Shown here: positions 35,486 through 45,437 of the stretch, in pieces
Layout of the letters: each line of letters starts with the position of its first letter
Position numbering within the stretch: the first letter of the stretch is position 1
Assembly: GCA_041391385.1 (NCBI GenBank)
Contig: JAWKOD010000003.1
Coordinates: 248,001-312,000 of the forward strand
DNA: 64,000 nt
Direction of reading: 5' to 3'
Origin: CANIGN01 sp041391385
GTDB taxonomy: Bacteria; Bdellovibrionota; UBA2428
Translations under genes and position numbers: made by a program
Notes under the pieces: model-generated
Seen by the model: only the letters and a program-made list of their open reading frames with translations
What the model was told of the DNA's origin: nothing
The model's database searches: none

Positions 35486-36112
35486 ATGACTTATGGTGTC
35501 AGCGCTGAAGCCTCTCGCAAACGAATTAATCTCGATAAACTTCTCCTTGATACGGTGAAGATTATTACGAAACACCCCCCTCAAACGCTGACTTATTCAA
35601 AACTCTCTCGCTTCTTAAAAGTTCCACGTAGCACGCTTTACTATTATTTCGGCAAAGACGTTTATAATCTCATCAACGAAGCTGCTCGATTTGCGATGAA
35701 AAAATTCACAGTACTCGACAAGCTTCAAGATTATCGCAGCTACTCGACCTGGAAAGAATATCAAATTGCGAGACTTTATCGCGGCATCGAACTCATTCAG
35801 AAAAACCCCTGGGCTCCACGTATGTTTTTTCGTTACCGCGACGACCAAAGCAGCATTGGAACAACAATCCGCAAAGCAGAGAAAGAATACCTCTATTTCA
35901 TGAGAGAAGTTTGGATGTACTTTCACAAAGGTAAAGCCCCGAACGAAGAAAATGAGATGCTTGCCGCCTCTCTTAAACTTGGTTACCTCTGGGGAATCTC
36001 AGTAGGAGTCGCACCTCTTCTCAGCAACCGTCCCAACGCCAACGCTTTAACGGGTTATGACAAGCTCAACAAAAAAGTAGCCACTCTCATAGAAGAATTC
36101 TTAAGCGATTAA
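35486..36112 (+). CDS. TetR/AcrR-family transcriptional regulator
   Basis: About 208 residues. The N-terminal helix-turn-helix is TetR-like: LLLDTVKIITKHPPQTLTYSKL, FLKVPRSTLYYYFGKDVYN. The remaining helices form the ligand and dimer domain. The ATG at 35486 is preferred over a TTG six bases upstream. No obvious target gene is adjacent, since the neighbours are the DUF4143 ATPase (same strand) and the wzc-like gene (convergent). Confidence 0.8.
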   Translation: MTYGVSAEASRKRINLDKLLLDTVKIITKHPPQTLTYSKLSRFLKVPRSTLYYYFGKDVYNLINEAARFAMKKFTVLDKLQDYRSYSTWKEYQIARLYRGIELIQKNPWAPRMFFRYRDDQSSIGTTIRKAEKEYLYFMREVWMYFHKGKAPNEENEMLAASLKLGYLWGISVGVAPLLSNRPNANALTGYDKLNKKVATLIEEFLSD

Positions 36113-36126
36113 GTGCTTCTAAGTGT

Positions 36127-38462
36127 TTAAGCGCTCTTCTTAATATCTTCTACGTGTACTACATTAGTAGCTTTCGTACCACCTTTGGGCTTCTTAGGTT
36201 TTTTAGTGTTTTTATTCGATCCAGTATCATAAGATCCTGAGCTATCATCAACACCTTCCAACACAAAGTAGGAATAACGTGACAAGAAAAGTTTCATTTC
36301 CGAAGTAACTCGTTGGAGCTTACTTATCTTAAGCTTTTTTGCGTTGCTGCAAATTACAGACACGCCAGAATAGCGCGATAAATCTGCAGCATCAGGGCCT
36401 AATAAACAAGGGGCGGTATGAATAAAGATATAGTCATACTCTTTACCTAATACCTGAATTAGATCTAAAAACCTTCTGAGGCCAATCGACGAACAGCTGG
36501 AAGTGCCGCTCCGTCTCCCGTCAAGACTTGCAAGTTGCGTTCTAGTTCAACAGGTTTAATATCAATATCTCCTCTATGAGAATAAACCCCCTCTAAGCCT
36601 CCTGACAATGGAACGCCCGTTAGACGTGAAATATAATTCGACTCTAAATCCGCATCTATAATCAAAGTTTTACGTCCTGTACGAGCATAGTATGTTGCTA
36701 AATTATACAAAATGGTTCCCGAAAGAGCTGGCGTGTCCTCGCTCGTGAATAACACAACCTTACTCTTTATAAATGTCAGAATGTTGCCAAGATTTATACC
36801 AATTCGAGAATAAGCCAGTGTCGTTTTCTTATCTATATTACTATGTGGATCTGCATTTCCAAGCAAGAAAGCCTCACTCGCTGGAAGACCACCCAGTACA
36901 GGCACTCCCAATTCTTCAAAAACTTGCACATTACGTAATGAGTGGTCTCGAGTTTCTACAGTAAATCCGGCAAAAAGACCTAGAAGACCGCCTAAAAATA
37001 GAGACAGGATTGCGAGGCTTGCAATTGGCATAATTGTTTTTTCTTCAATTGGTCCAGCGAAAAACTCTAAGCGCCTCACGGACTTAAAATCTGCAAAGTC
37101 CAAACGCACAGAGGCCATATCAAGTGTGCTTACAAGGTTTTCTTTAGTAAGCAATGCTCTCTCTAATTGTAACTTCTCAGACTCTTTAGTCAATCTTGTA
37201 TTTATCTGATCCCTTAACTGGTAAAGAGTTTCCTCTAGCTTAGCGGCCTTCGCCGAAAAGTATGCTGCATTATCTTTTAAGTTGTTAACAGTTTCAACTT
37301 TCTCCATCAGCCTAACTTCTTGATTGATTGCAGTATCTCCCGCAGTCAAAGTATCTTGAATCTTAAATCCACCTTTACTTAATTCACTTAATCTTTGCAA
37401 AGTATCGTTGAGCTGAGCATTCATTTGCCGCATACTCTCGCTGCTCTCATGAACACCCTGAACTCGAGCCAAGCTCTTTTGCTGAACCAGGCCAGCTGCC
37501 TCTTGACGCAAAATATTTAACTCATCCCGACTTTTTTCAGCATCATTCATAGACAGCACTTTGTCTTGAATATCTTTCATCAACCAGTTGTAACGACTCA
37601 CCAAAGAAGCATTGCCCACAATGGACGCCCTTACGGCTTGTAATGCTGAATCCACACCTTGATATGTTTCAAAAGTTGTAGCTGGGGTCTCACTTTGAAT
37701 TTTAGCCAAACGAAGATTCATCTCATCAACTTCTTTTCGTTTTTCTTGCAATAGCCCAGAGACTAATTGCCTTGCAGCATTGACGTCATCAACTTCGCGC
37801 TTAGCTAGAAAATCGCTTGTTAAACGTTGCAAAATATCGGAGATTTCTTCTGCGGCCTCAGGAGTTTTTGCTTTTATCAAAACCTTAAAGCGCCCCCCGC
37901 CCGAAGATAAAAGACTTTTAGCGCCACTCCCAACTACGGGCGTAACATCCACATTCTTGCTCATAAATTCTAATAAATGAGCATATGCTTCGGGGTCTTT
38001 TTTTAATTCCGAAAAAGCACTAAGTTCAAATGCGGATTTCATTTTTGGATCATCAGAAGCTTTTTCTAAAATTAATTTTAAAAAGTCATCTGACTTAAGC
38101 GCATGAATTGCGCGTGCCGCATACTCTGCAGGGCTATCCCAGCTTACTTTAGAGTCAGATGGCAACAAGTTATCTAAGTATTGAAACAAGGAATTGTTCT
38201 CATAGTTGTTATATTGAGCAATGCTTTCTCTCTGATACCAAGTCCCCTTGTAAAGAAAAAGTACCGCCATAGCTGACATGCTCAAAAACAAAACCGAAAA
38301 AACCACACCTTTGTGGCGCCACGCTTTACGAAATACATCCAGTATTGAAATATCTTCTAATTCCGACGAAGCTGGCGCACCATGCTCTGTTTTTGCATGA
38401 CGAGACCTTACACTCGTATTCCTAAGTACCTGTAGAGTACGCGTAATTTCTTTTTCTCTCAT
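36127..38462 (-). CDS. Wzc-like polysaccharide co-polymerase/pseudo-kinase, frameshifted
   Basis: A restored 778-residue protein. After a cytosolic N-terminus come a membrane helix (VVFSVLFLSMSAMAVLFL), a Wzz-type periplasmic region with long coiled-coils, a second membrane helix (ASLAILSLFLGGLLGLFAGF) and a tyrosine-kinase-like domain. Walker A is degenerate (TSEDTPALSGTILYNLA lacks the GKS/T), Walker A' DADLESN is kept and the Walker B-like region reads YIFIHTAP. The frame stops at 36465 but one extra T in the run 36467-36471 continues it to 36127. The C-terminus is lysine-rich rather than tyrosine-rich. It probably controls chain length and export of the neighbouring polysaccharide, without kinase activity. 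Confidence 0.8.
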
Positions 38463-38723
38463 AACATGCGACTCATCGGTAGAAAGCGTTAAGAGTTTAA
38501 CAAGAAACAAAACTACTCTTTACAAAAAAATTCCCTTAAGTAGAGCTAAGTTCTTGATAAGATTAAAAAGACTAATCTTTCTAAGCGGCATCTCTTTGAC
38601 TGCAGGTAAGCGATAGCCAAAAAAGCTAATGACTCGATATAAAATAGAAAAAGCTAATTATTAAGTAATGTAAGTAGCACTCTTATGAGCCAAGTAATTG
38701 TGTCTATTGCCAATTTTTGCACA

Positions 38724-39215
38724 CTAGCCACTCATTTTAGAGAGCTTCTCATAATGATCCTTATTTCGGGACTTAAATTGCTTAGCAGGTGATCCGCCAA
38801 CAATTGCAAGCGGCTCTATGTCGGAAACAACGACAGAGCCAGCCTGTATAATAGCACCATCACCAACTGTAACACCACCAAGAATTATAACCCTGCTACC
38901 AATCCAAACATTATTACCAATTGAAATTTTACGAACAATATATTCATTATCATATGGTAGCTTCTTAGCATTTTCATAACTATGAATATCCGTAATAAAG
39001 AGGCACTCTTTTCCGCTATGAAAATTATCACCTATTCCGACGACGCCTTTTCCGTCAATTTCCAAACCATTAAAACGACAATTTCTTCCCAAAAAAGTGT
39101 TTTTTGTTAACTTGCATCTGCCATTTATTGTTGGGAATTCTTTAAAATTATTTCGGAACTGTAAATTATACAATTTCCAAGGTATTGATAATAGCCTTCT
39201 AATAAACTTTCCCAT
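38724..39215 (-). CDS. Hexapeptide-repeat acyltransferase (WbbJ-like)
   Basis: 163 residues with left-handed beta-helix repeats: IGDNFHSGKECLFITDIHSY, ISIGNNVWIGSRVIILGGV, VGDGAIIQAGSVV and the terminal PAKQFKSR. This is the maltose/galactoside O-acetyltransferase-like family, which O-acetylates surface sugars. An AAGGAG site precedes the start, which lies 11 bases after the restored end of the wzy-like gene. Part of the polysaccharide operon. Confidence 0.88.
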   Translation of the reverse strand: MGKFIRRLLSIPWKLYNLQFRNNFKEFPTINGRCKLTKNTFLGRNCRFNGLEIDGKGVVGIGDNFHSGKECLFITDIHSYENAKKLPYDNEYIVRKISIGNNVWIGSRVIILGGVTVGDGAIIQAGSVVVSDIEPLAIVGGSPAKQFKSRNKDHYEKLSKMSG

Positions 39216-39225
39216 TAAAATCTCC

Positions 39226-40499
39226 TTAACTCATTTTCTGCCTTCGCAAACTATCAGCCAAAAATCCAGTACCTGCCATCAAAAAGATTAAAAAGAACCC
39301 ATGATGTAAAAAGTAGTAAACAATGCACTTGTATTGAACTGGTATACGTAAATAAATAAAAAACCATAGTATTTGGAGAGATTTTAAAGCGACTCAGTAA
39401 TGCTAAAGCAATAAAAAGTATAATCATATGTAAAAATGCACCCGCATACCCAAGATTGGCAAATCCATCGGACGCAAATCCATTATTAGCGCTAATCATA
39501 CTGGTGTTAAAATAACGAACTCCAACAACATAGGGGAGTATTTCCAAAATCATTACTCAAACCCGATAGAAAACTATGACTATACCGCATATAGTTATCG
39601 CTAAAAGTTTGAACGTAATACTCATTTAAAATTGCTGGTAAGATTAGCAATCTTCTAACAAAAAGAGACTGTAGCAAATCCACTCCAGACACAAGATAAG
39701 TAGCATAAGAGGTAACCATTAAACTCAAAAAACCATAAATAAACTTTTTTTATTTTTAGACTCAGAAACTACCTTGACCTGAAAACAACAACAAAACAAT
39801 TGTAGAGAAAAGAACTGATTTATGTGCGCTAGTTAAGTATAAATACAGCATACCCAGAACACCAAGACATATAAACCACCCCTTTCTTCTTCCAATTCCA
39901 TAAACTAAAAGTAATGGTAAAAATATCTTACTTGCCCAACTATACAAGTAGCGTGAAAAATTGATTACGTGACCCAGCAGCTTCGTCTCGAATGTCGTAA
40001 ATCGCTTCAAGGAATAGCGCATTCAAGTTAACTTGAAAACCATGAATAACAAAGAAGTACATTAAGGAAAAAACAGCTAACAATATTACTATAGCGTTTT
40101 TATTTTTTTCCGGTACGCTAAACATCGGCACCCTAAAACACAAACTTCCAACATATAAAAATAAGTATATAAAAATGATATAGAGAATCGGAAAAAATAG
40201 TGCAAATCCTGTTGTAGAATAAAGCGAAATACTCGGTATGACCATAAGGAATGAAAACATATGGCAAAAAGTAGCTAAAACAGTATCCTGTTTTGGTACG
40301 CAATTATTTGAAACAAGCATCACCATTAAAACAAGCCCCACTAGCATATCTCCAATATCAAAAACGATTCGCCACCAATGGGTAAGGATACAAATTATCG
40401 AAATGAACTAATAAGAAATAACAAAGAAAAATATGCAAAAAGAAAGTAACAAATTACAGTTAACACACGATCCAAACGTACTGAATTGCCTTTAGTCAT
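39226..40499 (-). pseudogene. O-antigen polymerase (Wzy)-like membrane protein, multiply frameshifted
   Basis: This span encodes a hydrophobic polytopic protein of about 425 residues in broken frames. It starts MTKGNSVRLDRVLTV at 40499 and reads through THWWRIVFDIGDMLVG, YDIRDEAAGSRNQF, WASKIFLPLLLVYGIG, HKSVLFST and the ending GFLADSLRRQKMS at 39226. The DIRDEAAGSR loop and helix pattern fit oligosaccharide polymerases. At least six shifts are needed, near 40401-40403, 39956-39960, 39782-39785, 39727-39732, 39533-39536 and 39350-39352, all in homopolymer runs. It is either sequencing damage or a decayed polymerase. Its place between sugar transferase and acyltransferase suits wzy. Confidence 0.75.
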
Positions 40500-40655
40500 T
40501 TCATCACTTATCTATATTCAACAAATCCATTCGTGAGCACACTCAATAAAGTATATTAGCTTAATGGGCTGGCCCAAATGTCATATGACCGTCGTTTTCC
40601 AACTAAAGAATAAATTCAGTAACTCAACACCTGGACTCTTTTCGTCAATTTGACG

Positions 40656-41363
40656 TTACTCTCTTTTTTCACCTTTGATAAAGACAATTTTAAGAGTCCC
40701 TAAAAAGATTTGAAAATCCCGGAACAAACTCATTTGCTCAATGTACTGATTGTCCCTTTGGAGCTTCTCAGCAGGAGTCATATTGAGATCTCCACTTATT
40801 TGCCAAGGGCCTGAAATTCCCGGGCGAATTGCGTAGCGTGCAGCCAGTGCTCGCGTAACCTCATAATTTTCTTCGTAAATATAAGGACGTGGTCCGATAA
40901 GATTCATCTCACCCTTAATTACATTAAAAAACTGAGGCAACTCATCCCATTTATACTTACGTAAAAAACGCCCCACCCCTCCTTCTACGCGAGGATCATC
41001 AATAATTTTCTCCATCGGCCTATAGCCCATTTTTACTACACGGGGGGCATTATTCATCATGGTGCGAAATTTGTACGTATAAAAGGGCCTTCCATTCAAA
41101 CCAATACGTTTTTGTTTTACTAAAACTGGCGCTCCAGATTTAATAAAAATTACTAACGCAACAAGCATCATAGGGATACCCAAGATCAGTAATAGAATGC
41201 AAGACCAAAATGTTTCATTGATTAATTTAAATTTGTAATAAAGGGGTAACTTTTCCTGAATTAGAAAAAGTTCATTCTGAAAATCAAGAGCCTCTTTAAG
41301 AGTTCTATCGTCAAGCAATTGACCATTGTTAGCACTACGAAGAAATCGAGACTGCACTGCCAT
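40656..41363 (-). CDS. Initiating sugar-1-phosphate transferase (bacterial sugar transferase family)
   Basis: 235 residues with one N-terminal hydrophobic segment (FWSCILLLILGIPMMLVALVIF) and the catalytic core of the WbaP/PglC family: VKQKRIGLNGRPFYTYKFRTM, KYKWDELPQFFNVIKGEMNLIGPRP (Asp-Glu active pair) and the RPGISGPWQISG motif. It attaches the first sugar-1-phosphate to undecaprenyl phosphate. It lacks the extra N-terminal helices of WbaP, so it is a small PglC-like form. Confidence 0.92.
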   Translation of the reverse strand: MAVQSRFLRSANNGQLLDDRTLKEALDFQNELFLIQEKLPLYYKFKLINETFWSCILLLILGIPMMLVALVIFIKSGAPVLVKQKRIGLNGRPFYTYKFRTMMNNAPRVVKMGYRPMEKIIDDPRVEGGVGRFLRKYKWDELPQFFNVIKGEMNLIGPRPYIYEENYEVTRALAARYAIRPGISGPWQISGDLNMTPAEKLQRDNQYIEQMSLFRDFQIFLGTLKIVFIKGEKRE

Positions 41364-41521
41364 GTAGAGAGTATCGGCAAAAAAAAGAAAAAGAAAATTA
41401 AAAAATCAATAAGTGAATTGAGGGTTCCAGAGCCAGTATTTTTACACGTTACTACTCAAACCATTTTCCTAGGCTGGGGGCCAAATCTATGACACACAAA
41501 CCACAAATCAATGCGAAAAGA

Positions 41522-42811
41522 CTACTTAGGTTGGTTGAGTTTTGAGCGATAAAGATCAAACACCGAATGAAAGCGCTTACCTACACTTTCCCAATAGTAA
41601 TTTTCACTAACTACTTTGATGCCTTTCATGCCCAAACTAGACCAGTCAGAACTGCTAGCTTTAAGAATTTTAATGCATTCTGCCGCAAAAGCATCACTTT
41701 CGTTACAAACAGCAAAGCCACTTTGCTCAGCATTTACTATACCTCTCGCAGAAAGCTCAGTAGAGACTACAGGGATACCGTACTTCATCGCTTCGAATAG
41801 TTTTGTCTGCACCCCACTGCCAGATAACATAGGTGCTACGAATAATTTTGCCTCTTGAATCAGCAACTCAATATCGTCAACAAAACCTGGAAGAATTATT
41901 GATTCATCTACTTCAACAAGGGATTCAATCCCTGGCGTTGGATTCTTACCAATAACAAAGAATTTTGTGTCGGGCACTTCGCTTTTTATGCGCGGATAAA
42001 TATTTGAAACGAAATGCAAAACCGCTTCCTCATTATGTGGCACATTTAGTATTCCGATAAAAAGAATAACATTCTCTCGCGGCTGATGTGACGCAAGAGC
42101 ATACTTAGGGGGATTTGTGCCGTTAGGCGCCCACTCAATATTCCCCATGCCGGAGACCTCGCGTAGCAATTCTACCTCTGCAGGCGAAACTAATGTTATG
42201 AGATCAAAGTGCTTTGGAATAGCTTTTTCTGCTTTTTCAACCAATTGCATTTCAAAATTAAGCAGCAATCTTTTTGCCCAGGAAACATTCAAGATCGCCA
42301 TTATCAGCGTCCAAAACCGTGAAGAGTATTGACCCATGATAGAGCTAATTTGCTTAGTTTTTTTGCTCTGCTGCCTGTAACGAATTGAAAACAAATCAGC
42401 CAACTCGCAAACTAATAAATTATTTAAGCGAGGTCGGTAAAGCGACATCCTAACAAGCTCACAGAGTACGATGTCGGGATTAACTTCTTTTACAATTTGA
42501 TAAATACTTTTATCCAAGGCTTTTGACCAATATAAGTAGCATTGCATAGGTGCTCGCTGCAGTACCAAGGAATACAAAAGGACATTAAAGATCTGTTTAG
42601 CAACTGAAGGTTGCTTTAGAATTATTAACCGCTCTAAAAAATTTGGCCTTGGGAAATTTTCTGGAGCATCATTAGTGACACAGACAAGGGTGATTTTGTA
42701 TCCATATTTTTCGTATAGACATTTTAAATAATTTTCAATTACTCGGCCACGTGCCTCTGTCGAGGCTATAGGAAACTTTGGAGAAATAAACACTAGCTTG
42801 CAATCATTCAT
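41522..42811 (-). CDS. GT4-family glycosyltransferase
   Basis: About 429 residues in a GT-B fold. The N-terminal half begins CKLVFISPKFPIASTEARGR. The C-terminal half has VILFIGILNVPHNEEAVLHF, the LVEVDESIILPGFVDD segment and the donor-site motif VAPMLSGSGVQTKLFEAMKYGIPVV (with SGSG and E). The ATG at 42811 is chosen over an upstream TTG and leaves 11 bases after the dehydrogenase stop. Donor and acceptor sugars cannot be told from sequence. Confidence 0.88.
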   Translation of the reverse strand: MNDCKLVFISPKFPIASTEARGRVIENYLKCLYEKYGYKITLVCVTNDAPENFPRPNFLERLIILKQPSVAKQIFNVLLYSLVLQRAPMQCYLYWSKALDKSIYQIVKEVNPDIVLCELVRMSLYRPRLNNLLVCELADLFSIRYRQQSKKTKQISSIMGQYSSRFWTLIMAILNVSWAKRLLLNFEMQLVEKAEKAIPKHFDLITLVSPAEVELLREVSGMGNIEWAPNGTNPPKYALASHQPRENVILFIGILNVPHNEEAVLHFVSNIYPRIKSEVPDTKFFVIGKNPTPGIESLVEVDESIILPGFVDDIELLIQEAKLFVAPMLSGSGVQTKLFEAMKYGIPVVSTELSARGIVNAEQSGFAVCNESDAFAAECIKILKASSSDWSSLGMKGIKVVSENYYWESVGKRFHSVFDLYRSKLNQPK

Positions 42812-42822
42812 AATATAATTGC

Positions 42823-44130
42823 CTACCAACTTAAACCAATATAATTATCTTTACTCCTCAGGTCGGGGTGAATGCGAACTAAATCAATGTAAGTCTTATC
42901 TGGAAACTGCTTAAGAGTGTGCAGAAAACAATCTTCCCGATAACTAAAAACAATAACTTTAGAGTCCGAAACCACTTTCTCTAAATCATCTGATATTAAC
43001 TCGCTTAAGTGAGGTAATCTTCGTTCAATTTCTTCTTTGTTTTTTCCCGTAAGTTTGGAGAGATGCACATACTTGTCGTAAATACGAACAATGTGTCCCT
43101 TGCCGATAAGACGCTCAGCAAGTTCAACTGCAGGGCTATTTCGCAGGTCATCCGTTCCCACCTTAAAACTTAAACCTAAAATTGCAATTTCTGATTTGCC
43201 TTGATCCACAATAAGCTTTAGCGCATTTTCCATATGAAATTTATTACTAACTTCAATATTTTCAAGAACTGGCGACTTTAGATATGCATCGTGTGACATT
43301 GCATTCAACCCACCCAAATCCTTTGGTAGACATGAACCACCATAGGCAAAACCAGGAAGGAAATATTTAGAAGAAATATTCAACCTGGTGTCTGCGCAAA
43401 AAAGTCTCATTACTTCGTGAGAGTCCAGAAGAAGAGACTTACAAACGTTTCCAACCTCATTAGCAAAGGTAATTTTCAATGCGTGGTAGGAGTTGTTAAC
43501 ATATTTTATAATCTCGGCAACCCCTGGTTGAACGAACTCAATTTTACCTCCTAAAGGTGAATAAAGTTTTGAAAAAATCTCTTGTGCTTTTTTAGACTCC
43601 GTTCCCACTACAGTTAAGCAAGGGTTTAGATAATCCTCAACGGCAGAGCCTTCACGTAATAATTCAGGATTCGAAACGACTGCAAAGTCTTCGCCATTTC
43701 TCTTACCCGACTCTGCAGCAATTATTTTAGCAACTTCATTATTTGTCCCTGGTCTGACCGTGCTGCGTATAGCAATAGTATGAAAGCTTTTCTTGCTGCG
43801 TAAAGCAGCGCCTATTTGCTTTGCAACGCCGTAAATGCCTGACAAGTTCAAATGTCCGTTATTGTCGTTAGGAGTCCCGACACAAATAAAAGAAACATCA
43901 CTTTTAAGGACAGCTTCGGTGGAGTCACTAGTAGCGGAAATAAGCCCCTTTTCGTAACCTACTTTAATTAAGTTATCTATATTTTTTTCAACTATGGTCG
44001 CAAGTCCTCTGTTAATCTGATTTATTTTTAACAAATTAACATCTACCCCAATTATTTTATGTCCCTGATGAGACAAGCAACCAATTCCTACGCAACCTAC
44101 GTAACCCAACCCAAATATACTTATATCCAT
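42823..44130 (-). CDS. GDP-mannose/UDP-sugar 6-dehydrogenase (AlgD-like)
   Basis: About 435 residues: GLGYVGCVGIGCLSHQGH, CVGTPNDNNGHLNL, RSTVRPGTN, the catalytic Cys in FAYGGSCLPKDLGGL and LGLSFKVGTDDLRNSP. The YGGSCLPKD form and IGCLSHQGH segment are closer to GDP-mannose 6-dehydrogenase (AlgD) than to UDP-glucose dehydrogenases such as the ugd at 23132. It would supply GDP-mannuronate or a related uronic donor. The ATG at 44130 has a GAGGAG site 10 bases upstream. UDP-ManNAc dehydrogenase is an alternative. Confidence 0.85.
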   Translation of the reverse strand: MDISIFGLGYVGCVGIGCLSHQGHKIIGVDVNLLKINQINRGLATIVEKNIDNLIKVGYEKGLISATSDSTEAVLKSDVSFICVGTPNDNNGHLNLSGIYGVAKQIGAALRSKKSFHTIAIRSTVRPGTNNEVAKIIAAESGKRNGEDFAVVSNPELLREGSAVEDYLNPCLTVVGTESKKAQEIFSKLYSPLGGKIEFVQPGVAEIIKYVNNSYHALKITFANEVGNVCKSLLLDSHEVMRLFCADTRLNISSKYFLPGFAYGGSCLPKDLGGLNAMSHDAYLKSPVLENIEVSNKFHMENALKLIVDQGKSEIAILGLSFKVGTDDLRNSPAVELAERLIGKGHIVRIYDKYVHLSKLTGKNKEEIERRLPHLSELISDDLEKVVSDSKVIVFSYREDCFLHTLKQFPDKTYIDLVRIHPDLRSKDNYIGLSW

Positions 44131-44273
44131 TTGTGTACTACTCCTCTCATTGCCCAATAGCTTTAGTTTAAACCATAAACCACTTTGACCTAGTCTGAGC
44201 AGAGACGAAGGTAGTTAATGTTCCGTCAAAAAAGTGGCTTATATTTAGTAAGAAGGCGATCGCCGAAGAAATG

Positions 44274-45437
44274 TTACTTTGCCGTACTTAGAAGATGAGA
44301 ATAGAATTCACGAAGAACACCCATCCCGCCTCGTCTCTCCAACTGTAGAATGCCAGGAATACTTTTAATGGTGTCAATAGCATTATCTGGGCAGGCCTTA
44401 AATCCAACTGCACAAAGAAGATCGTAGCAATTCATATCATCGCCCACATAGGCAACTTGCGATATGTTTATTTTCAACTTTTCGCAAAGCTCTTGTACAA
44501 CTTCTAGCTTATTCTCTACTCCCATGTATAAATGATCAACTTTCAATTTTTTAGCTCTTCGTTTTACAAGTTCGGAATTCTCGGACGTTATTAGTCCCGT
44601 TTGTATACCATGCTCATGTAAGAGGCGCAAAGCAACTCCATCATAAGTGCTGAATCGTTTAAGCTCATCGCCTTTTTCAGAATAATACATACTTCCGTCG
44701 GTCAAGACGCCATCGACATCGGAGAGAAACAACTTCAAAGTCCCAGCCAACAAGCACTGACCAGTGTTTCTCAAATGGCGTTTAAACAATTCTTCAACAA
44801 TAACCCAATCAGAAGGTTCATCTATCTCAAAATAAGAATCTTCAGTCATTTCAAAAATTTCAATTTTCCCGGACAGACGATTATTGTTTTTAATAATATT
44901 TTGAGCACTATTAATGTAGAAAGCTCCATTTTCCACAAAGCATCCTGCAAAATCCTGCCTACGAGGTCTCTGGGTATAATCATAATTAATTGGCCGTCCA
45001 CTCTTGCTCCACAAGAACCGCTTATTACGACACACTGAAAGTAAAGAATCTGCTTTTTTTTTCAATAACAATTTGAGAGCTTCGCTTAAATCTTTCGCCG
45101 TTGTAAATGGATTCGTTGCTTGAGCGAGTATAATCCGAGTATCTCCCTTTTCCTTACTTACTTCAAGATACTCCAGCAATACAGATTCAGTAGATGCCTT
45201 ATTTGTCGCATTTGCTGGTAATCTTCTATAGACAACAAGCTTTTTAAATCCAAAACTGAGGACGATTTTTTCTATCTCAGAAGAATCTGTAGCTATGACT
45301 ATTTGATCAACATCAGCGCATCGCTCACACGCTAGCAAGAGCCAATAAACTAGTGGCTTGCCGGCCAAAAGCTTAATGTTCTTTAAAGGTATGGACTGAC
45401 TTCCTCCTCTAACTGGAACAAAGGCAATTGTTCTCAA
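44274..45437 (-). CDS. Fused CMP-nonulosonate cytidylyltransferase and KdsC-like HAD phosphatase
   Basis: Residues 1 to about 230 are a NeuA/CMP-sialate synthetase domain (FVPVRGGSQSIPLKNIKLL, ILAQATNPFTTAKDL, FYINSAQ). Residues from about 235 to 387 are a KdsC/YrbI-type HAD phosphatase (LFLSDVDGVLTDGSMYYS, LITSENS, VAYVGDDMNCYDLL). The fusion resembles vertebrate CMAS, although there the phosphatase part is inactive; here the DxD and GDDMND-like residues are kept. It overlaps the synthase gene by an ATGA junction. Together they suggest synthesis of a nonulosonic acid through its 9-phosphate. Confidence 0.87.
   Translation of the reverse strand: MRTIAFVPVRGGSQSIPLKNIKLLAGKPLVYWLLLACERCADVDQIVIATDSSEIEKIVLSFGFKKLVVYRRLPANATNKASTESVLLEYLEVSKEKGDTRIILAQATNPFTTAKDLSEALKLLLKKKADSLLSVCRNKRFLWSKSGRPINYDYTQRPRRQDFAGCFVENGAFYINSAQNIIKNNNRLSGKIEIFEMTEDSYFEIDEPSDWVIVEELFKRHLRNTGQCLLAGTLKLFLSDVDGVLTDGSMYYSEKGDELKRFSTYDGVALRLLHEHGIQTGLITSENSELVKRRAKKLKVDHLYMGVENKLEVVQELCEKLKINISQVAYVGDDMNCYDLLCAVGFKACPDNAIDTIKSIPGILQLERRGGMGVLREFYSHLLSTAK

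Noticed and set aside
36127..36363. Separate 78-residue lysine-rich protein
   Set aside because: It is the C-terminal part of the wzc-like gene after a one-base shift; the intervening bases encode the expected kinase-like segment.
38511..38723. Hidden small gene or RNA in the 213-base gap upstream of the wzc-like gene
   Set aside because: No open frame with a ribosome-binding site and no strong stem was seen; the stretch is AT-rich and probably holds the promoter.
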